7,114 bases of DNA from JAMCZC01 sp964364925 (GTDB lineage: Bacteria; Patescibacteriota; Microgenomatia; Levybacterales; UBA12049). Each line of letters begins with the position of its first letter. Position 1 is the stretch's first letter. The translations under genes and the position numbers were made by a program. The DNA lies in assembly GCA_964364925.1 (NCBI GenBank), contig CAYIOB010000042.1:1-7114 (forward strand), written 5' to 3'. Below are positions 1-4,413 of this stretch, one piece after another. Below the pieces are notes generated by a model. It saw nothing but the letters and a program-made list of their open reading frames with translations. It searched no databases and was not told where the DNA came from.

Positions 1-243
1 TTGGTAGTAATTAATAAAAGAGGAGGATATGTTTTAGAAAAAGTCCTTTCAAGCGCAATTGCAAATGCGGTAAATAATGTAAATGCGAAAAAAGAAGCAT
101 TATTTATAAAAAGCATTGATGTTACCGAAGGAATTTCTTTTAAAAGATTTCACCCTTCGACTCGTGGACGAGTACACCCGTATAAAAAAAGAGGAAGCAA
201 TATAACGATAATTTTAGAAGAAAGAGGAGGAACGAATTCCTAA
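1..243 (+). CDS. rplV: 50S ribosomal protein L22 (uL22), 5'-truncated by the window edge
   Basis: Frame 1 is open from the first base to a TAA at 241-243 and gives 80 residues. They match the C-terminal two thirds of uL22: a helix segment (VLEKVLSSAIANAVNN) followed by the basic hairpin that lines the exit tunnel and the signature FHPSTRGRVHPYKKRGSNIT near residues 50-69, ending in the usual beta strand ITIILEE. uL22 binds 23S rRNA early in 50S assembly and reaches into the nascent peptide tunnel. Family members are about 110-115 residues, so roughly 30 N-terminal residues lie left of the window. The TTG at base 1 is most likely an internal Leu codon, not the start. The gene sits directly before rpsC, its standard neighbour in the S10 operon. 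The last residues (ERGGTNS) run slightly past the conserved end. Confidence 0.95.
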   Translation: MVVINKRGGYVLEKVLSSAIANAVNNVNAKKEALFIKSIDVTEGISFKRFHPSTRGRVHPYKKRGSNITIILEERGGTNS

Positions 244-272
244 TTGACCTAATTAATCTAAGCGTTCTAATT

Positions 273-300
273 TTAGAACTTAGAAATTAGGATTTAGAAA
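273..300 (+). repeat. Heptanucleotide array A (TTAGNNN x4) in the rplV-rpsC spacer
   Basis: Four consecutive 7-base units share TTAG: TTAGAAC, TTAGAAA, TTAGGAT, TTAGAAA. Each unit holds a TAG, and because 7 is not a multiple of 3 the four TAGs (274, 281, 288, 295) fall in all three forward frames. Read on the other strand the units are NNNCTAA, the same pattern as array D at 3184-3211, with TTTCTAA common to both. The first unit also forms the right arm of a perfect palindrome, GTTCTAA-TT-TTAGAAC, at 264-279. Upstream, CTAA recurs with a 9-base step at 249, 258 and 267. Function is not known. Confidence 0.75.
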
Positions 301-310
301 TTTTCAGGAT

Positions 311-952
311 ATGGGACAAAAAGTTAATCCTAAATTGTTAAGACTTGGACCGGTTTATAACTGGAGCAGCCGCTGGTTTGATGATAAAAGATATAAAGAA
401 ACATTACTTGAAGATTTTATGCTTAGAAAGATTTTAAATAAAAAATTAATGAATGCGGGAATTTCGGAAATTGTAATAGAAAGATCGATTAACAGCATTA
501 AGGTTACATGCAATGTATCAAGACCCGGAATGGTAATCGGAAGAGCGGGATCCGGCCTTGAAGAGCTTAAGGAATTTTTATATTCGGCTCTTTCCATGAA
601 GAAAAACGGAAAAAACGCACAAAAACTGGATATTAGAGTAGAGCCGATAAAAGATGCTAATTTAGATGCGCATCTGGTTGCCAAAAATATTGCAGATCAG
701 CTTATAAAAAGGCTTCCCGCAAAAAGAATTTTGGTACAATCGGTTGAAAAAGTAATGGGCAGCGGTGCGAAGGGGGTAAGAATTGTTTTATCCGGTAGAA
801 TTGGGGGAGCAGAAATTGGCAGACGCGAAAAACTTCAAAAAGGAAAAGTCCCCCTATCTACAATAAGAGAGCATATAAGTTACGCAAGCTTCCCGGCTTT
901 AACTAAAAAAGGATATATAGGTGTAAAAGTTTGGATAAATACATCCGAATAG
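311..952 (+). CDS. rpsC: 30S ribosomal protein S3 (uS3)
   Basis: The 213-residue product is a full-length uS3, a 30S head protein at the mRNA entry channel that contributes to mRNA unwinding. The N-terminus MGQKVNP and the RLG...W.SRWF stretch (residues 11-23) are family hallmarks. A type II KH domain spans about residues 40-113, with its GxxG loop as G77-R-A-G80 inside RPGMVIGRAG. The C-terminal domain has SGRIGGAEIGRRE (161-173) and ends in YIGVKVWI (202-209). Bacterial uS3 is usually 210-240 residues, so the length is normal. The ATG is fixed by the conserved N-terminus. The only AGGA (306-309) is one base from the ATG, too close for normal Shine-Dalgarno pairing. A 67-base spacer rich in short repeats separates it from rplV, unusually long for this operon; rplP follows after 10 bases. 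Confidence 0.98.
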   Translation: MGQKVNPKLLRLGPVYNWSSRWFDDKRYKETLLEDFMLRKILNKKLMNAGISEIVIERSINSIKVTCNVSRPGMVIGRAGSGLEELKEFLYSALSMKKNGKNAQKLDIRVEPIKDANLDAHLVAKNIADQLIKRLPAKRILVQSVEKVMGSGAKGVRIVLSGRIGGAEIGRREKLQKGKVPLSTIREHISYASFPALTKKGYIGVKVWINTSE

Positions 953-962
953 ATTTAATATT

Positions 963-1376
963 ATGCTAGTTCCAAGAAGAGCAAAATATAGAAAACAGCA
1001 AAGAGGAAGAATGAAGGGAAATGCCTATAGGGGCACAAAAATTTCCTTCGGAGAATACGGACTTTTGTCCGAAGATATGGGTTGGATTACAAGCCGTGAG
1101 ATAGAAGCGGCAAGAAGAGCAATAACCCATTATACTCAAAGAGGCGGAAGGCTCTGGATAAGAATTTTTCCGGATAAACCCATTACCAAGAAACCGGCAG
1201 AAACCAGAATGGGCAGTGGGAAAGGCGATGTTTATGAATTCGTTGCGCCTGTAAATCCGGGCAGAATGCTTTTTGAAATGGGAGGAGTAACCAAGGACAT
1301 AGCATTTGCCGCTCTTAGGCTTGCATCTCATAAGTTGCACGTAAAAACAAGAATTGTCGCAAAGGAAGGAAATTAA
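963..1376 (+). CDS. rplP: 50S ribosomal protein L16 (uL16)
   Basis: The product, 137 residues, is uL16, a late-assembling 50S protein that helps position A-site tRNA near the peptidyl transferase centre. Visible hallmarks are MLVPRRAKYRKQQRGRMKG (1-19), FGEYGL (29-34), the RGGRLWIRIFPDKP block (60-73) and the tip loop KPAETRMGSGKG (77-88), in which Arg82 corresponds to the conserved arginine of this loop. Length matches the family (about 136-145). The start is fixed by the conserved N-terminus. The leader before ATG (GATTTAATATT) is AT-rich with no Shine-Dalgarno match. Ten bases separate it from rpsC and 23 from rpmC, the usual S10-operon order. Confidence 0.98.
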   Translation: MLVPRRAKYRKQQRGRMKGNAYRGTKISFGEYGLLSEDMGWITSREIEAARRAITHYTQRGGRLWIRIFPDKPITKKPAETRMGSGKGDVYEFVAPVNPGRMLFEMGGVTKDIAFAALRLASHKLHVKTRIVAKEGN

Positions 1377-1399
1377 TATTTCGATAAATTTATATAAAT

Positions 1400-1627
1400 A
1401 TGAAAACAAAAGAGAAAAAAGATTTACGTACCAAAAGCTTAGCCGAATTAAAAACAATGCTTAAAAGCGCAAAAGACGCCGTTTTTACGGCAAAACTTGA
1501 AAAATCACAAAATAAATTAAAAAATACAAGGTCGATATTCTTAAAAAGAAAAGAAATTGCGCAAATATTAACAATTATTAAAGAAAAGGAGATTGAAAAT
1601 GATACTTCGGCAAACTTAGTGTCATAG
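1400..1627 (+). CDS. rpmC: 50S ribosomal protein L29 (uL29) with a short extra C-terminal tail
   Basis: A 75-residue protein with the two-helix coiled-coil form of uL29, which sits near the peptide tunnel exit where targeting factors dock. Family features are the LRTKSLAEL start (9-17), a long charged first helix, and the second helix around KNTRSIFLKRKEIAQILTII (41-60). The family is usually 60-70 residues, and conserved sequence ends near KEKEIE (61-66). The last nine residues, NDTSANLVS, are mostly encoded by a hairpin element at 1599-1625, and the TAG stop (1625-1627) lies where that hairpin meets a second one. The tail looks acquired from the repeat. No Shine-Dalgarno site is seen before the ATG; the leader is AT-rich (TTTATATAAAT). 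Sequence conservation in this family is weak, but the position between rplP and rpsQ is decisive. Confidence 0.95.
   Translation: MKTKEKKDLRTKSLAELKTMLKSAKDAVFTAKLEKSQNKLKNTRSIFLKRKEIAQILTIIKEKEIENDTSANLVS
1599..1625 (+). repeat. Small hairpin element 1 at the 3' end of rpmC
   Basis: The arms ATGATACT (1599-1606) and AGTGTCAT (1618-1625) form an 8-bp stem with one G-U pair around an 11-base loop, TCGGCAAACTT. The loop resembles that of the element after rpsH (TCGACAGAGCTC) and, in inverted form, that of the adjacent element 2. I recall TTCGACAAGCTCA-like hairpins as common dispersed repeats in environmental bacterial genomes, and this loop differs from that core by three transitions; the recollection could not be checked here. 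The element is read in frame as the tail of L29. Confidence 0.6.
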
Positions 1628-1646
1628 TGGAGAATTCGAACTATGA
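1622..1646 (-). repeat. Small hairpin element 2 spanning the rpmC stop and rpsQ start
   Basis: The arms TCATAGT (1622-1628) and ACTATGA (1640-1646) are a perfect 7-bp inverted repeat around an 11-base loop (1629-1639) containing GGAG, the likely Shine-Dalgarno site of rpsQ, and GAATTC. The 5' arm contains the rpmC stop TAG and the 3' arm contains the rpsQ ATG. On the minus strand it reads AGT-TCGAATTCTCC-ACT, matching the layout of the element after rpsH (AGT-TCGACAGAGCTC-ACT), hence the assigned orientation. Its 5' arm shares bases 1622-1625 with the 3' arm of element 1, so the two stems exclude each other. Confidence 0.6.
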
Positions 1647-1876
1647 AAAAAATATTTGAAGGGAAAGTAGTTTCTTTAAAAATGCAAAATACCGCAGTGG
1701 TTGAGATTTTAAGACTTGTTCCTCACCCAATGTATAAGAAAATTCTTAAAAGAACAAAAAAACATAAGGCAGATACTGCCGGGGTTTCTTTATCGGTTGG
1801 CGATAGGGTAAAAATTGTAGAGGTTAGGCCGATATCAAAAGAAAAACATTTTAAGGTTTTGGAGAAAATAAAATGA
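1643..1876 (+). CDS. rpsQ: 30S ribosomal protein S17 (uS17)
   Basis: The 77-residue product is uS17, a primary 16S rRNA-binding protein with an OB fold that helps nucleate 30S body assembly. Seen are the first strand FEGKVVSLKMQNTAVVEI (5-22), the HPMYKKILKRTKKHKAD segment (28-44), the SVGDRVKIVEVRPISKEKHF motif (51-70) and the closing KVLEKI. Length is slightly below the usual 80-90, with a short N-terminus. The ATG is preceded by GGAG at 1629-1632, ten bases away. Both the ATG and the GGAG lie in a small hairpin that also covers the rpmC stop, so a ribosome finishing rpmC could open the start. The stop overlaps the rplN start as ATGA. Confidence 0.97.
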   Translation: MKKIFEGKVVSLKMQNTAVVEILRLVPHPMYKKILKRTKKHKADTAGVSLSVGDRVKIVEVRPISKEKHFKVLEKIK

Positions 1877-2247
1877 TTCAGCATAGAAGTATATTAAAAG
1901 TCGCAGACAATTCGGGAGCAAAGGGTTTAATGGTTATCCATGTTCTGGGAGGAAGTAAAAGAAAATTTGGATATCTCGGAGATGTTTTAAACTGTGTCGT
2001 AAGGGAAGCGAGTCCAACAGGACAGGTAAAAGATAGCGAAATTGTTAAAGTGGTTTTAGTTAGAAGTAGAAAAGAGTATAAAAGAGCAGATGGTTCCTAT
2101 GTTAGATTTTCGGATAACGCCGGAGTCCTGATAGATACCATTAAAGATAAAAATCCAAGAGGTACCAGAATTTTTGGACCGGTAGCAAGAGAAGTTAGGG
2201 ATAAAGGGTTTGCAAAAATAGCCAGTATGGCCGTAGAGGTAGTGTAA
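1873..2247 (+). CDS. rplN: 50S ribosomal protein L14 (uL14)
   Basis: This is a 124-residue uL14, a five-stranded barrel protein at the subunit interface that contacts 16S rRNA helix 14 and, in many bacteria, the silencing factor RsfS. Clear hallmarks are MIQ....KVADNSGAK (1-17), VLGGSKR (24-30), GDVLNCVVREASP (36-48), VVLVRSRKEYKRADGSYVRFSDNAGVLID (60-88) and the end RGTRIFGPVAREVRDKGFAKIASMA (96-120). Length is near the usual 122. The start overlaps the rpsQ stop by 4 bases (ATGA) and has GGAG eight bases upstream, so it is well placed for coupled translation. Downstream a 46-base AT-only-looking spacer with a heptamer array precedes rplX, where many bacteria have almost no gap. Confidence 0.98.
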   Translation: MIQHRSILKVADNSGAKGLMVIHVLGGSKRKFGYLGDVLNCVVREASPTGQVKDSEIVKVVLVRSRKEYKRADGSYVRFSDNAGVLIDTIKDKNPRGTRIFGPVAREVRDKGFAKIASMAVEVV

Positions 2248-2250
2248 AAA

Positions 2251-2278
2251 TATAAAATATAAAATATAAAAGATAAAA
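2251..2278 (+). repeat. Heptanucleotide array B (TATAAAA x3 + GATAAAA) in the rplN-rplX spacer
   Basis: Three exact copies of TATAAAA (2251-2271) are followed by one variant, GATAAAA (2272-2278). Each unit carries a TAA, at 2253, 2260, 2267 and 2274, so all three forward frames are stopped. The array starts 3 bases after the rplN stop. The TATAAA units resemble a bacterial -10 box, but no -35 partner stands out. Low complexity alone could give such a run, so this is the weakest of the four arrays taken singly. Confidence 0.7.
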
Positions 2279-2293
2279 ATAATCAATAAAATT

Positions 2294-2599
2294 ATGAAAC
2301 TTAAAAAAGGTGATCTTATAAAAGTTGTAAAAGGAAAGGATAAGGGTAAGGAAGGAAAGATAGAAAAAATCCTTCCAAAACTAAACAAGGTTTTGGTAAA
2401 TAATGTCAATCAGTATAAAAGACATCTTAAGGCAATATCTCAAAAACAGCCTTCTGAAATCGTAACTTTAACCAAACCGTTACCGGTTACAAACGTGGCC
2501 TTAATTTGTCCGAAGTGTCATTTGCAAACAAGAATCGGGTTTAAAGAAGAAAAAGGTAAAAAAACAAGAATTTGCAAAAAATGTCAGGCGGAAATATGA
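2294..2599 (+). CDS. rplX: 50S ribosomal protein L24 (uL24) with a zinc-ribbon-like CxxC pair
   Basis: The 101-residue product is uL24, an early 23S rRNA-binding protein that starts 50S assembly. A KOW motif is seen in KKGDLIKVVKGKDKGKEGKI (4-23), with the family strand NKVLVNNVNQYKRH (31-44) after it. The C-terminal part has Cys72-Pro-Lys-Cys75 and Cys94-Lys-Lys-Cys97, the paired CxxC pattern of uL24 proteins that probably bind zinc. Length is typical (100-105). The ATG follows an AT-rich spacer with no Shine-Dalgarno match (TCAATAAAATT). The TGA stop overlaps the rplE ATG (2596-2599). TGA as stop argues against the UGA=Gly code of some CPR lineages. Confidence 0.97.
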   Translation: MKLKKGDLIKVVKGKDKGKEGKIEKILPKLNKVLVNNVNQYKRHLKAISQKQPSEIVTLTKPLPVTNVALICPKCHLQTRIGFKEEKGKKTRICKKCQAEI

Positions 2600-3144
2600 G
2601 TAATTTGCAAGATAAATTTACAAAAGAAGTAGCAAAAAAATTACAAACAGAACTTGGAATAAAAAACCCAATGTCTGTGCCAAAGCTTTCTAAAATTGTA
2701 ATAAACATGGGCGTAAAAGACGTGCTGGCCGATAAAAAGAATTTGGAAAAGGCAAGCCAAGTTTTGGCTCAAATCACAGGACAAAAACCAAGAATTATGA
2801 AAGCTAAGAAATCTATTTCCACTTTTAAATTAAGAGAAGGAGACGAGATAGGCCTAATGACAACTCTTAGAGGAGAAAGGATGTACTATTTTTATGAAAA
2901 ACTAGTCTCTATTGTTCTTCCAAGACTTCGGGATTTTCACGGAGTTAGAAGAGAAAGTTTTGACGGGGGCGGAAACTATACTTTAGGATTTGTTGAGAGC
3001 GCGGTTTTTCCCGAAATAGACCCCGGAAAAGTTGATAAAATACAAGGACTTGAAGTAAGCATTGTCACAACGGCAAAAGACGATAAAGAAGGCTTTGCGC
3101 TTTTAGAGGCGCTGGGAATGCCTTTCAAGAAGGAGAGCATATAG
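2596..3144 (+). CDS. rplE: 50S ribosomal protein L5 (uL5)
   Basis: A 182-residue uL5, which binds 5S rRNA in the central protuberance and touches P-site tRNA. Hallmarks: LGIKNPMSVPKLSKIVINMGV (20-40), TGQKPRIMKAKKSISTFKLREG (61-82), RGERMYYFYEKLVSIVLPRLRDFHGV (92-117), NYTLGFVESAVFPEI (127-141) and the end ALGMPFK (172-178). I chose the ATG at 2596, which overlaps the rplX TGA as ATGA and has AGGCGG four bases upstream. An in-frame ATG at 2572 would add MQKMSGGN, which does not resemble L5 and lies inside rplX. The family normally ends at about GMPFK(K/R); here ESI is added, and the stop TAG (3142-3144) lies in the first unit of a 7-base repeat array. Confidence 0.97.
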   Translation: MSNLQDKFTKEVAKKLQTELGIKNPMSVPKLSKIVINMGVKDVLADKKNLEKASQVLAQITGQKPRIMKAKKSISTFKLREGDEIGLMTTLRGERMYYFYEKLVSIVLPRLRDFHGVRRESFDGGGNYTLGFVESAVFPEIDPGKVDKIQGLEVSIVTTAKDDKEGFALLEALGMPFKKESI

Positions 3145-3165
3145 GAGATAGGGTATAGCATATAG
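3138..3165 (+). repeat. Heptanucleotide array C (NNNATAG x4) at the 3' end of rplE
   Basis: Four 7-base units in register: CATATAG, GAGATAG, GGTATAG, CATATAG; the first and last are identical. TAG recurs at 3142, 3149, 3156 and 3163, covering all three forward frames. The first TAG is the actual rplE stop, so the array begins inside the gene and encodes its last residue. A degenerate TTAGGAT follows at 3166-3172. The unit differs from arrays A and D but has the same length, copy number and embedded stop. Confidence 0.72.
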
Positions 3166-3183
3166 TTAGGATAATAAAACTGA

Positions 3184-3211
3184 ACGCTAAACGCTAATTT
3201 CTAAATACTAA
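3184..3211 (+). repeat. Heptanucleotide array D (NNNCTAA x4) before rpsN
   Basis: Four 7-base units: ACGCTAA, ACGCTAA, TTTCTAA, ATACTAA, ending 3 bases before the rpsN ATG. TAA recurs at 3188, 3195, 3202 and 3209, in all three forward frames, and the reverse strand reads TTAG, giving TAG in all three reverse frames as well. It is the inverted counterpart of array A (273-300). Together with array C it fills most of the 70-base rplE-rpsN spacer and leaves no room for a Shine-Dalgarno site. Confidence 0.75.
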
Positions 3212-3214
3212 TTT

Positions 3215-3400
3215 ATGGCAAAAGTTTCAGATGTTGTTAAATTTAAGAAAAAACAAAAATTTGAAGTTCGGCAAAAGAACAGATGCAATATTTGTGGGAG
3301 ATCCAGGGCCTACATGAGGAAATTTGGAATCTGCAGGCTTTGTTTTAGAGACTTAGCATCAAAGGGAGAATTGCCTGGGGTAGTTAAGGCAAGCTGGTAA
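3215..3400 (+). CDS. rpsN: 30S ribosomal protein S14, short zinc-binding type (uS14)
   Basis: The 61-residue product is the zinc (C+) form of uS14, a late-assembling protein of the 30S head. Four cysteines form the zinc site: Cys24-Asn-Ile-Cys27 and Cys40-Arg-Leu-Cys43. Family sequence is clear throughout: CGRSRAYMRKFGICRLCFRDLA (27-48) and the C-terminus GELPGVVKASW (51-61). The length of 61 is exactly that of the short type; the zinc-free long type is near 89-101. Encoding in the spc operon between rplE and rpsH is standard. No Shine-Dalgarno site precedes the ATG, which follows directly on a 7-base repeat array. rpsH starts 4 bases after the stop. Confidence 0.98.
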   Translation: MAKVSDVVKFKKKQKFEVRQKNRCNICGRSRAYMRKFGICRLCFRDLASKGELPGVVKASW

Positions 3401-3404
3401 AAAT

Positions 3405-3797
3405 ATGAATCACAACGTTTCCGATTTTATTATAAGAATTAAAAATGCGGCCCTTGCTAAAAGAAGGGAAGTAATTCTTCCGTTTTCGAATATTAATAAA
3501 GAAATTGGTAAAGTTTTGGTAAAAGAAGGTTTTCTGGAGAATATAAAAGAAGAAGGCGAAAAGAGCAAGAAAATTCTTAAGGCAATTGTGAGATACGAAA
3601 AAAGATTGCCTGTTTTAACCGATGTTGTAATCATCTCTAAACCCTCTCTTAGGGTGTATGAACCCGCAAGGCGTATCGGCAATATACAAAGGAAAGGTAA
3701 AAAAATAGTAATAATTTCAACCAACCTTGGGGTTATGACAGGGACGGATGCTCAAAAAAAAGGAATAGGAGGAGAAATTCTTTTTACCATTTGGTAG
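3405..3797 (+). CDS. rpsH: 30S ribosomal protein S8 (uS8)
   Basis: This 130-residue uS8 binds the central domain of 16S rRNA and in E. coli also represses spc operon translation by binding its mRNA; whether that control exists here is not visible. Features are the N-terminal DFIIRIKNA (7-15) with conserved basic helix, VLVKEGFLENI (37-47), SKPSLRVY (78-85) and the signature ISTNLGVMT.TDAQKKGIGGEIL (104-126), ending in the typical aromatic Trp130. Length is normal. The ATG follows the rpsN stop by 4 bases without a clear Shine-Dalgarno site, so it may rely on coupling. The TAG stop immediately after the conserved Trp forms the 5' arm of a small hairpin (3795-3814). Confidence 0.97.
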   Translation: MNHNVSDFIIRIKNAALAKRREVILPFSNINKEIGKVLVKEGFLENIKEEGEKSKKILKAIVRYEKRLPVLTDVVIISKPSLRVYEPARRIGNIQRKGKKIVIISTNLGVMTGTDAQKKGIGGEILFTIW

Positions 3798-3814
3798 TTC
3801 GACAGAGCTCACTA
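3795..3814 (+). repeat. Small hairpin element 3 in the rpsH-rplF spacer
   Basis: Arms TAGT (3795-3798) and ACTA (3811-3814) flank a 12-base loop, TCGACAGAGCTC, which includes the palindrome GAGCTC; one G-U pair could extend the stem outward. The 5' arm holds the rpsH stop TAG. The right side continues as ACTATAGG, suggesting the full arm was CTATAGT/ACTATAG and that the left arm was trimmed where it met the conserved Trp codon. The loop is the best match in this window to the TTCGACAAGCTCA-type hairpin I recall from other genomes. No U-run follows directly, and rplF continues the operon, so it is not read as a terminator. Confidence 0.5.
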
Positions 3815-3836
3815 TAGGTAATAAATTTTTTAAAAT

Positions 3837-4388
3837 ATGTCAAAGATAGCTAAAATTCCAGTGATAATAAAAGAAGGAGTGTCCATCTCTATGAATAATG
3901 GGACAATAACAGTCACGGGTTCCAAGGGGTCGTTGTCTTTTGCGGTACCCGTAGGTATTGATATAAAAGAAGGGGAAGGTAAATTGATTATTTCTCAGAA
4001 AGAAAAAAACGATGAAAAAACTAAAGCCCTTTTTGGACTAACCAGATCGCTTGTTTCTAATATGGTAGAGGGAGTTTCAGCAGGATTTGATAAAAAACTT
4101 GAGCTTTCAGGCGTTGGTTACAGAGCGCAAGCTTCCGGGGATACGTTAACACTTTCTTTGGGTTTTTCTCATCCCGTTGTAGTAAGAGGTAAAGAAGGAA
4201 TAACTTTTTCAGTTGCGGAAAACGTTATTACGGTTTCGGGCATAGATAAGGCTTTGGTAGGTGATACTGCAGCTAAAATAAGAGCATTAAGACCGCCGGA
4301 ACCATATAAAGGTAAAGGAATTAAATATCAAGGCGAAAGAATAAGAAGAAAGGTTGGTAAAGCAGCTAAAGCGGTAGGAGCAAAATAA
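3837..4388 (+). CDS. rplF: 50S ribosomal protein L6 (uL6)
   Basis: The product, 183 residues, is uL6, a two-domain protein near the sarcin-ricin loop and the factor-binding site. The N-terminal domain begins MSKIAKIPVII (1-11) and carries the TVTGSKGSL strand-turn (25-33). The linker LFGLTRSLVSNMVEGVSAGF (65-84) and the start of domain 2, LELSGVGYRA (88-97), are conserved, as are LGFSHPV (108-114) and the signature RPPEPYKGKGIKY (152-164). Length is typical (175-185). The start is fixed by the conserved N-terminus; its leader is AT-rich (TTTTTTAAAAT) without a Shine-Dalgarno match. A basic, Ala-rich tail (KVGKAAKAVGAK) ends the protein. Confidence 0.98.
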   Translation: MSKIAKIPVIIKEGVSISMNNGTITVTGSKGSLSFAVPVGIDIKEGEGKLIISQKEKNDEKTKALFGLTRSLVSNMVEGVSAGFDKKLELSGVGYRAQASGDTLTLSLGFSHPVVVRGKEGITFSVAENVITVSGIDKALVGDTAAKIRALRPPEPYKGKGIKYQGERIRRKVGKAAKAVGAK

Positions 4389-4413
4389 TCTTTCGGCTGG
4401 TCCAGGATAAATT

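Noticed and set aside
1..243. TTG at base 1 as a true start giving an 80-residue protein
   Set aside because: The product lacks about 30 N-terminal residues of uL22; the frame simply runs off the window edge.
244..273. Possible internal promoter: TTGACC with TAATTT 18 bases downstream, before rpsC
   Set aside because: The -35 match is fair but the -10 is poor, and the bases belong to the CTAA repeat; such matches are frequent in AT-rich DNA.
966..1457. 163-codon open frame on the minus strand across rplP and the start of rpmC
   Set aside because: Antisense to a clearly conserved ribosomal gene, Cys/Ser/Phe-rich low-information product, and no matching family recognised.
2251..2271. TATAAA units as -10 promoter boxes before rplX
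   Set aside because: No -35 partner at suitable distance was seen and the tandem repeat explains the motif.
2056..2409. 117-codon minus-strand frame across the end of rplN, the spacer and rplX
   Set aside because: Its Ile/Phe/Tyr-rich middle is just the complement of the TATAAAA array and A-rich codons; no start context.
2572..2595. Longer L5 start adding MQKMSGGN
   Set aside because: The extra residues are unlike L5 and lie in rplX coding sequence; the ATG at 2596 has the ATGA overlap and a nearby AGGCGG.
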